Positions 55,624-62,139 of a stretch of 64,000 bases of DNA are shown here, in pieces. Numbering within the stretch: position 1 is the first letter of the stretch; each line of letters opens with the position of its first letter. A model generated the notes under the pieces. That model was given only the letters and a program-made list of their open reading frames with translations, was not told the DNA's origin and did no database searches. This stretch comes from Paracoccus sp. MBLB3053 (lineage in GTDB: Bacteria > Pseudomonadota > Alphaproteobacteria > Rhodobacterales > Rhodobacteraceae). Both the position numbers and the translations under genes were made by a program. Location of the stretch: assembly GCF_031822435.1 (NCBI RefSeq), contig NZ_JAVQLW010000001.1:1495501-1559500 (forward strand), in the 5' to 3' direction.

Positions 55624-56688
55624 TCACGGCATCAGCCGGATCAGCCGGTCCCGCGAGACCCCATCCTGCCGGGGCGAGCGGTTGGTGGTAATGGCATAGA
55701 CTTCGTCGCCCATCACCAGCACGTCGCGGATGCGCTCTCCGACCTGCATCGCCAGTGAAACATTGCCAGCCGCGTCGACAGACAGAACACCCTCGGCCCT
55801 CAGACCGGCGAGAAGCATCCGCTCGCCGTCCCATGCAAGGCCCGAAGGCGCCCAGGTGTCGCCGCCTGAATGGGCAAAAGGCGGGACCATCCCATCCCGG
55901 GTCTCATTGCCTTCGATGACCGGCCAGCCGTAATTTGCCCTCCGTTCGATCCTGTTGACTTCGTCATGTCCGGACTGCCCGTGCTCCGCCGCGAAAAGTT
56001 GACCGGAACCGTCCCAGGCGATGCCTTGCGGGTTTCGGTGACCAAGCGACCAGACAGGAGAGCCAGGAAACGGATTGTCGGCGGGGATTGCGCCGTCTGG
56101 GGTGAGGCGCAAGATCTTGCCCGCCAGGCTGTCAGGTTCCTGCGGGAACTGCCGGTCCTCGGTCCAGCCGGTCGTAATGTAAAGCATTCCGTCCGGCCCA
56201 AAAGCCACACGGCCGCCATTGTAGAGCGGGTGGCCGGGAATGCCATCCAGCAGGACCCGGATCTCGTGCCAGGTGCCATCGCGCAATTCGACCTCAACCA
56301 CGCGGTTGCTTCGGCGCTCTGCCGTGCCGGTGTGGTGATACAGGACGACGCGGCCGGTTTCTGCGAAGTCGGGCCGCAGGGCGAGACCCAGCAATCCGCC
56401 GCCGCGATCGTTCAGGATCGTCGCAGAGGTTTCAATCGGCATCCGGGTGAATGTACCGTCATCGAGAATTCCGAGCGTGCCGGCCTTCTCGATGATGTAG
56501 ATCGCACCATCATGTGTCTCGATGTCCCACGGATAGTCGAGGCCGTCGAGAACGGTTTCCGCAGCATCGGCTTCCCTGGCGCAAAGCGCCAGGGTCGTGG
56601 AGATGCAACCGGCCAGGAGAAGGAACCGCGCGGTCTCGATCCCTTTCGCCATGTCGCGCCTAGTCGCCATATTCTTCTTCGGTGACAT
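55624..56688 (-). CDS. Exported PQQ-dependent sugar dehydrogenase-like protein
   Basis: A 354-residue six-bladed propeller protein of the soluble glucose/sorbosone dehydrogenase (Gdh-B, YliI) family. An N-terminal signal is visible (FLLLAGCISTTLALCAREADA). The blade motifs ILNDRGGGLLGLALRPDFAE, GGRVAFGPDGMLYITTG, SLGHRNPQGIAWD and YGWPVIEGNE are those that hold PQQ and Ca2+ in the family. The substrate is unknown and no PQQ biosynthesis genes are here. The frame overlaps the upstream cupin stop by 29 bases; shorter starts at 56670 or 56652 are possible and give a more normal signal peptide. Confidence 0.82.
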   Translation of the reverse strand: MSPKKNMATRRDMAKGIETARFLLLAGCISTTLALCAREADAAETVLDGLDYPWDIETHDGAIYIIEKAGTLGILDDGTFTRMPIETSATILNDRGGGLLGLALRPDFAETGRVVLYHHTGTAERRSNRVVEVELRDGTWHEIRVLLDGIPGHPLYNGGRVAFGPDGMLYITTGWTEDRQFPQEPDSLAGKILRLTPDGAIPADNPFPGSPVWSLGHRNPQGIAWDGSGQLFAAEHGQSGHDEVNRIERRANYGWPVIEGNETRDGMVPPFAHSGGDTWAPSGLAWDGERMLLAGLRAEGVLSVDAAGNVSLAMQVGERIRDVLVMGDEVYAITTNRSPRQDGVSRDRLIRLMP

Positions 56689-57118
56689 GCTCGCCCCAGG
56701 TCACGGCGGACCCGTCCACGCTGGCCTGAATCGCGTAATGGGTCATCGAGGTGGTATCAGTCGCACCATGCCAATGCTCTACACCGGGCGGACACCAGAC
56801 CACGTCCCCGGCACGGATCACCTGCTTTTCCTGGCCGCGTTCCTGTGTCCAGCCGGTGCCGTGCGTCACGACGAGCATCTGGCCAGCCGGGTGCGTGTGC
56901 CACGCCGAATGCGCGCCGGGCAGGAAGGTCACTTCACCCGCGCTGACATCGTTCATTTCCGGACCGAAGACCGGCGAGACATAGGCCGTGCCAGTGAACC
57001 AATCGGCAGACCCGATCATGCCCGGACGCTCCGGGTGGCGGGTGATTTCCACCGATTGCGCAAAAGCCGAAGAGGCGGCAAGCGAGAGGGCGATCACCAG
57101 AGTAGGAATGGGTTTCAT
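56660..57118 (-). CDS. Exported cupin, paralogue of the cytoplasmic cupin at 52685
   Basis: A 152-residue cupin with a signal peptide ([20 protein letters not shown]). The cupin motifs are [13 protein letters not shown] and [13 protein letters not shown], and the C-terminus [14 protein letters not shown] parallels that of the other cupin. It should act in the periplasm, while the paralogue stays in the cytoplasm. The start at 57118 (MKPIPT) is preferred over 57190 because it gives a clean signal peptide. It is the first gene of a six-gene minus-strand run down to 52685. Confidence 0.85.
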   Translation of the reverse strand: MKPIPTLVIALSLAASSAFAQSVEITRHPERPGMIGSADWFTGTAYVSPVFGPEMNDVSAGEVTFLPGAHSAWHTHPAGQMLVVTHGTGWTQERGQEKQVIRAGDVVWCPPGVEHWHGATDTTSMTHYAIQASVDGSAVTWGEHVTEEEYGD

Positions 57119-57596
57119 TGCAGGTTGTCTCCATTTTGCAAGAGGCGGCCATGAGGCCTGTACGGCAAGGGCGTGTGCCTTTGCGCGCAACCAAAGCTAG
57201 AGTTTTTCTGGGGCGAGATAATGCCTCCAGGATGGGACGCGTCCATGAAGCCAGCTCATGAAAGGCGGAAGGTCAAAAGATGCCGGAGCCGAGGATGATC
57301 AATCGACCGAGGTCCGGCACGCATGGTCCAAGAGTGTCGCACGCTCCGCCTCTTGCGGCGCCGCACCCAACTAGATTGGCAGTCCGCATTCCGCCGATGC
57401 TGGCGTCAGGGTGGGCCTGCAAGTCATGGCGAGGAGCTTGACCGGCCGGGCCTCATCCACGCGGTTATCCCATTCATGATCCTTGATCATGAGTGTTGTG
57501 AAAAACGCGTCCATTCTCCTGACGTCTCCAGTCCATGATCATAACGCGATGCAACGGCTTCTTCCTTCAGCGCATTGGCCATCACGGGAAGTTTTG
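57119..57596. promoter_or_regulatory. 478-base divergent control region with a 19-base palindrome
   Basis: The gap between the exported cupin (minus) and the cyclophilin-like gene (plus). TCATGATC-CTT-GATCATGA at 57474-57492 is a perfect inverted repeat, and CATGATCAT recurs at about 57533-57541. Related CATGATC half-sites occur before the SDR gene (about 58191) and before the LysR gene (about 55563). The LysR protein at 54638 is the natural candidate to bind here (inference). No gene is visible in the gap. Confidence 0.6.
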
Positions 57597-58157
57597 ATGA
57601 AACGGGTCTGCTCGGCTTATGGCGTTCTGCGTTGGGGAATGCTGATCCTCTTCGGCCTGTTTTCGTCCGCAACAGCCTCCGGCGTGGCCGGTGTACCGCT
57701 TCCGTCACAGGCGCAAGGTCAGCCCCTGTCGGAAAGTGCGGTTTCGATCATGTCCGGCGCGGTTCTCATCCGGGCGTCGGCAGCAAACCAGACGGGAACA
57801 ACAATGCAGATAACCATTCGTACGGATCAGGTGACGCTGGTCTACGATCTGAACGAGAGCCAGGCCGCCAGAGAGCTTTATGCCCAACTGCCGATGGACA
57901 TCGCCGTCGAGAATTACGGCGGGATCGAAAAGATCTTCTACCCTCCGCAGAAGCTCGGCACGACCGACACGCCGCTCGCAAAGGACGTTCGATCCGGGAC
58001 CCTGGCCTATTACGCGCCCTGGGGGGACGTCGTGATGTTCTATGACAGCTTTGGGTCCGCTGCCGGACTTTACGAGCTTGGCAGCATCGTTTCGGGCCGA
58101 GAAGCGATCGAGCATCTCTCGGGCACGATCCGCATAGAGAAGTCGGATTCCCGCTAG
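57597..58157 (+). CDS. Exported cyclophilin-like fold protein
   Basis: A 186-residue protein with a signal segment (MLILFGLFSSATASGVAG, residues 15-32) and a C-terminal cyclophilin-like domain (about residues 65-186). The domain shows LVYDLNESQAARELYAQLPM, ENYGGIEKIFYPPQKL, TLAYYAPWGDVVMFYDSFG and LYELGSIVSGREAIEHL, the pattern of the Cyclophil_like2 family. No prolyl isomerase activity is established for that family. The start at 57597 gives a clean export signal and has a GGGAAG site. It is divergent from the exported cupin gene. Confidence 0.82.
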   Translation: MKRVCSAYGVLRWGMLILFGLFSSATASGVAGVPLPSQAQGQPLSESAVSIMSGAVLIRASAANQTGTTMQITIRTDQVTLVYDLNESQAARELYAQLPMDIAVENYGGIEKIFYPPQKLGTTDTPLAKDVRSGTLAYYAPWGDVVMFYDSFGSAAGLYELGSIVSGREAIEHLSGTIRIEKSDSR

Positions 58158-58325
58158 CTTCCGGGTAAGACGGCCCCCTCCGGCGCCAGATCCATGATCC
58201 GTGCTCGCGAATGTCGAAAGAAATGACAGCCACCCCTGCGCGCGCCGGTTAACGCCAGGATGTCGCGCGCATGACGGATGCGAGAACGGCATTCGTCCCG
58301 TTGAAATTTAGCCAAGGAGACCCCA

Positions 58326-59078
58326 ATGACCAACAACATCGCCGGTAAGGTCGTCATTATCACCGGTGCCTCGAGCGGTATCGGCGAAGCAACGGCAAAG
58401 CTGCTGGCAAGCAAGGGCGCCAAGGTCGTCCTGGGTGCACGCCGCATCGACAGGCTCGACGCCATGGTGGACGAAATCACCAAGGCCGGCGGCGAAGCAG
58501 CCTGCCAGGTGATGGACGTGACAAAAACAGCCGACAACGAAGCCATCGTGATGCTCGCCAAGGAAAAGTTCGGCAAGGTGGATGCGATCTTCCTTAACGC
58601 GGGCCTGATGCCGGCCTCGCCTGTTTCCGCTCTGAAGACGGATGAATGGGACGAGATGGTCGATGTGAACATCAAGGGCGTGCTGAACGGTGTGGCCGCC
58701 GTCATGCCAAGCTTCACCGAACAGAAATCCGGGCATGTCATCGCCACCTCTTCGGTCGCAGGGCTCAAGGCTTACCCGGGCAACGGCGTGTATTGCGGCA
58801 CGAAATGGTTTGTCCGTTCCTTCATGGAAGTGCTGAGAATGGAATCAGCAACGGAAGGTACCAATATCCGGACCGCGACCATCTATCCGGCGGCGATCAA
58901 CACCGAGCTTTTGGACACGATCAGTGACGAGGCGACCGCCGAGGCATATCATGGTCTCTACAAGACCTATGGGATTTCCCCCGACCGCATCGCCAGCATC
59001 GTGGAATTTGCCCTTTCGCTGCCCGAAGACACCACGGTCAATGAATTCACCATTGGTCCGGCAAACCAGCCTTGGTGA
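58326..59078 (+). CDS. SDR oxidoreductase, YdfG-like
   Basis: A 250-residue classical SDR. TGASSGIGEATAKLLASKGA is the cofactor motif, NAG is in AIFLNAGLMPA, and the active site has ATSSVAGLKAYPGNGVYCGTK with Ser, Tyr and Lys. The protein is soluble. AAGGAGA precedes the start. Relatives reduce a range of carbonyls, including serine or malonic semialdehyde. Together with the LysR block, it points to carbonyl or quinone detoxification (inference). Confidence 0.85.
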   Translation: MTNNIAGKVVIITGASSGIGEATAKLLASKGAKVVLGARRIDRLDAMVDEITKAGGEAACQVMDVTKTADNEAIVMLAKEKFGKVDAIFLNAGLMPASPVSALKTDEWDEMVDVNIKGVLNGVAAVMPSFTEQKSGHVIATSSVAGLKAYPGNGVYCGTKWFVRSFMEVLRMESATEGTNIRTATIYPAAINTELLDTISDEATAEAYHGLYKTYGISPDRIASIVEFALSLPEDTTVNEFTIGPANQPW

Positions 59079-59681
59079 AAATGGAACGGCGGGCCCTGGA
59101 TCGGTCGAGCCGGTCCGGGCCCTTGCCTGGCTCGGTGGGAAAGCCGACCGGAAAACGAGCACGCCGCAATTGATGAAGGTCGCCGCGACGTCGGCTTGGA
59201 ACGAGGGTGACGAAAGGCAAATCCTGAACAACACGCGGACCCGGATGGGTCGGGTGTTTCACGCGCTCGCAGGCAGGGGTGCTCACCATGACCGGTGAAA
59301 TCACATCGGTCTGGACGATGGACATGGGCCCCGCCGCCTGACCCGGTAGATACCGGAGCCCCGCTTTTCGCAGCACCTTCGGTCGAAGGATGGCCTTCTC
59401 GGCCTGCAGGACAAAATCGACCGCCTGCAGATTTGCACCATCGGCATCTGCGGTTTTGGCGGAGTGTCTCGCATTTCGGCCGCCCGGATCAACGCCGCCG
59501 CAATGCTAAACCGTCATTGGTCGCGGGCCTTGCTCCGATGCCAATCTGCCGCTCGCAACGCGATCAATGGCACGGTCCGACGGTGCCGAATAGCGTCATG
59601 GAATGGCATGGCCGAAAACGTCGGCGTTCTGTCAGGAAAAATTCGAATGATTGTAAAATCACAGCACTATCAGGAAGATAG
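59079..59681. other. 603-base gap with gene fragments before the tRNA
   Basis: No intact gene. A fragment of a hydrolase related to that at 49795 is visible at about 59389-59520. Another stretch (around 59172-59250, LMKVAATSAWNEGDERQILN) reads like coding DNA but is not recognisable. The gap ends at the 3' end of tRNA-Ser. It looks like an old insertion zone. Confidence 0.6.
59389..59520 (+). pseudogene. Fragment of a Tat-hydrolase-like gene
   Basis: The frame reads DGLLGLQDKIDRLQICTIGI and then CGFGG, closely matching LGLHEAVDRERIGILGICGF of the hydrolase at 49795, including the Cys nucleophile motif. It then continues SRISAARINAAAMLN, like GMALNAAAPDKR. The upstream and downstream parts of the gene are missing. 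It is therefore a relic of a second copy, at the other end of the accessory block. Confidence 0.6.
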
Positions 59682-59771
59682 TGGCGGAGAGAGTGGGATT
59701 CGAACCCACGGAACCCTTGCAGGCTCAACGGTTTTCGAGACCGCCCCGTTCGACCACTCCGGCACCTCTCC
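59682..59771 (-). tRNA. tRNA-Ser (anticodon CGA)
   Basis: Ninety bases including an encoded CCA. The acceptor stem GGAGAGG pairs with TCTCTCC, with G as discriminator base. The anticodon stem-loop has loop CTCGAAA, giving anticodon CGA (reads UCG). A long variable arm, as required for serine tRNAs, and the T-arm GTGGG-TTCGAAT-CCCAC follow. Its 3' end faces the accessory block at lower coordinates. It lies 162 bases before the Nudix gene on the opposite strand. Confidence 0.96.
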
Positions 59772-59933
59772 GCGCTCTTGGGTGGTGGCGCGGATTTAGA
59801 CGGAGCAGGGTTGAAGCGCAAGGGCCTTCGAGCGAAAAAACACAAAATCTTCCATCTTCTTGTCGGGCAGGTGTCGAATGGGACAGCAAGGAATGCGAAA
59901 TCGCCGGGCGCGCGGCATGGCAGGGGCATGGCG

Positions 59934-61013
59934 ATGCCCGTCCTGATCGGCGCGCTCGCGCATCCGGTGCTGCGCAAGCGGCTTGCACCCGAGGCCGTGA
60001 GGTCAGGAACCGTTGCTGGCCGGTTGACCGGCGGGGCAATGGCGGGGATCACGGCGGGCGGATTTCCCCGCCATGTTCCGGGCGCGGGTCAGATACCGGC
60101 GTGGGAAACGGGGTGGACCGACGACCTGCGGCGCTATGCGGCGATCTTCGGCCTTCTGCCGCAAAGGATCGACGGGCACGACGTGCTTGGCCTTGAGGAT
60201 ATGCCGGTTGATGGGGCAAAGAGCGCGACCTGGCAGCCCGAACTTGCCGCCGATATGGCCGATTGGCTGCTCGGACGGCTCGCGGGCCGCGATCCGCAGG
60301 CGCTTCGACCTCGCCTTCCGATGATCGCAAGCTGGCTGGCCTCGCGCCGTCGGGCGAGCCTGGAAACGCAGGACCTGCGACAGATCGGCCCATCCGGCGC
60401 CGAACGCCTGCGGGAAACCGGATGGGAGGAACCCTATTCCGGCTATTTCTCGGTCGAGATGCTGACATTGCGCCAGCGTCGGCATCGCGGCGACTGGTCG
60501 CCCGACCTTTTGCGTGCGGTTTTCGTCTCGGGCGACGCGACGGTGGTGCTGCCCTGGGACCCACGCCGCGACCGCGTCCTGCTGATTGATCAGTTCCGGC
60601 CCGGACCAGCTGCGCGCGGCGATGCGCAGCCCTGGCTTTACGAAACCATCGCCGGCCGTGTGGATGCGGGCGAAACGCCGGGGCAGGCCGCGATCCGCGA
60701 GGGCGTGGAAGAGGCAGGTCTCAGCATCCAGCACCTGATCGAAGGGCCGCATCACTATCCAAGCCCGGGCGCCATGGCCGAGTTTCTTTATCTCTATGTC
60801 GGCATCGCTGAACTGCCGGATGAGGTTGCCGGTTTCGGCGGGCTCGACATCGAGGACGAGGATATCCGCTCGCATGTCGTCCCGCGCTCCGAACTGACCC
60901 GGATGGCGCAGGCCGGAGAGCTTCGCAATGGGCCGCTTCTGACCCTGGCACTCTGGCTTGAACTCAGCGCCGAACGACTTCGCAAGGAACTTGGCATGAC
61001 CCAGGTCGTTTGA
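59934..61013 (+). CDS. Nudix hydrolase (ADP-ribose pyrophosphatase-like) with N-terminal domain
   Basis: A 359-residue protein. The Nudix box GRVDAGETPGQAAIREGVEE (from about residue 241) gives the metal-binding Glu residues, and VLLIDQFRPGPAARGD precedes it as in ADP-ribose pyrophosphatases. The first 150 residues (VLIGALAHPVLRKRLAPEAV...) look like a degenerate gamma-glutamylcyclotransferase-like domain; this is a weak resemblance. The start at 59934 has GGGG at a normal distance, while an ATG six bases earlier is too close to it. Confidence 0.82.
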   Translation: MPVLIGALAHPVLRKRLAPEAVRSGTVAGRLTGGAMAGITAGGFPRHVPGAGQIPAWETGWTDDLRRYAAIFGLLPQRIDGHDVLGLEDMPVDGAKSATWQPELAADMADWLLGRLAGRDPQALRPRLPMIASWLASRRRASLETQDLRQIGPSGAERLRETGWEEPYSGYFSVEMLTLRQRRHRGDWSPDLLRAVFVSGDATVVLPWDPRRDRVLLIDQFRPGPAARGDAQPWLYETIAGRVDAGETPGQAAIREGVEEAGLSIQHLIEGPHHYPSPGAMAEFLYLYVGIAELPDEVAGFGGLDIEDEDIRSHVVPRSELTRMAQAGELRNGPLLTLALWLELSAERLRKELGMTQVV

Positions 61014-61099
61014 TCACGCAATCGCCACCACCCCCCGGGGTTGCCGCCATCCGGCAGCCCCGTGTAGACCGGGGGCGATCAATTCGCGAAAGGCCAGCC

Positions 61100-62131
61100 A
61101 TGCGCATCTGCCCCGACCTCGCCTCTGCCATCGGCAACACCCCTCTCATCCGTCTGAACCGGGCATCCGAGGAAACCGGCTGCGAGATCCTGGGCAAGGC
61201 CGAGTTCATGAATCCCGGCCAGTCGGTCAAGGACCGCGCCGCGCTTTATATCATCAAGGACGCGATCGCGCGTGGCGATCTGAAGCCGGGCGGCACGATC
61301 GTCGAAGGCACCGCTGGCAATACCGGGATCGGGCTGGCACTGGTCGGCTCGTCCATGGGGTTCCGCTCGGTCATCGTCATCCCCGAGACGCAGAGCCAGG
61401 AAAAGAAGGACATGCTGCGTCTGGCCGGGGCTGAACTGGTCGAGGTTCCCGCAGCCCCCTACAAGAACCCGAACAACTATGTGCGCTATTCCGGCCGTCT
61501 CGCGGCCGAACTGGCCAAGACCGAACCGAATGGCGCGATCTGGGCCAACCAGTTCGACAACGTGGCGAACCGCCAGGCCCATGTCGAGACGACCGGCCCC
61601 GAAATATGGGAACAGACCGGCGGCAAGGTCGACGGCTTCATCTGTGCTGTCGGCTCGGGTGGCACGCTCGCAGGGGTCGCCGAGGCGTTGCAGCCCAAGG
61701 GCGTCAAGATCGGTCTGGCCGATCCCGAGGGCGCGGCGCTTTACAGCTTCTATACCGAGGGCACCTTCGACAGCCCCGGCTCCTCGATCACCGAGGGCAT
61801 CGGCCAGGGCCGGATCACCGCAAACCTGGAAGGCTTTACCCCCGATTTCAGCTACCGCATCCCCGATGCCGAGGCACTGCCTGTGGTCTTCGATCTGCTT
61901 GAATACGAGGGGCTGTGCCTTGGCGGCTCGTCCGGGATCAACATCGCGGGCGCGGTCCGGATGGCCAAGGACATGGGGCCCGGCCACACCATCGTCACCG
62001 TGCTTTGCGACTATGGCACACGCTACCAGACCAAGCTCTTCAACCCGGAATTCCTGCGCGCCAAGGGTCTGCCCGTGCCGCAATGGCTGACCCGCAAGCC
62101 TGCTGGTCTGCCGGAAGTCTTCGAGGACTGA
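61100..62131 (+). CDS. cysK: Cysteine synthase (O-acetylserine sulfhydrylase)
   Basis: A 343-residue PLP enzyme that makes cysteine from O-acetylserine and sulfide. The PLP lysine is Lys44 in NPGQSVKDRAALYI, the substrate loop EGTAGNTGIGLALVG follows, and the phosphate loop is CAVGSGGTLAGVAEAL. The start at 61100 gives the usual N-terminus MRICPDLASAIGNTPLIRL; a longer frame from 61010 is rejected. The length is slightly above E. coli CysK because of a C-terminal tail (GLPVPQWLTRKPAGLPEVFED). Confidence 0.93.
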   Translation: MRICPDLASAIGNTPLIRLNRASEETGCEILGKAEFMNPGQSVKDRAALYIIKDAIARGDLKPGGTIVEGTAGNTGIGLALVGSSMGFRSVIVIPETQSQEKKDMLRLAGAELVEVPAAPYKNPNNYVRYSGRLAAELAKTEPNGAIWANQFDNVANRQAHVETTGPEIWEQTGGKVDGFICAVGSGGTLAGVAEALQPKGVKIGLADPEGAALYSFYTEGTFDSPGSSITEGIGQGRITANLEGFTPDFSYRIPDAEALPVVFDLLEYEGLCLGGSSGINIAGAVRMAKDMGPGHTIVTVLCDYGTRYQTKLFNPEFLRAKGLPVPQWLTRKPAGLPEVFED

Positions 62132-62139
62132 TACACCGC

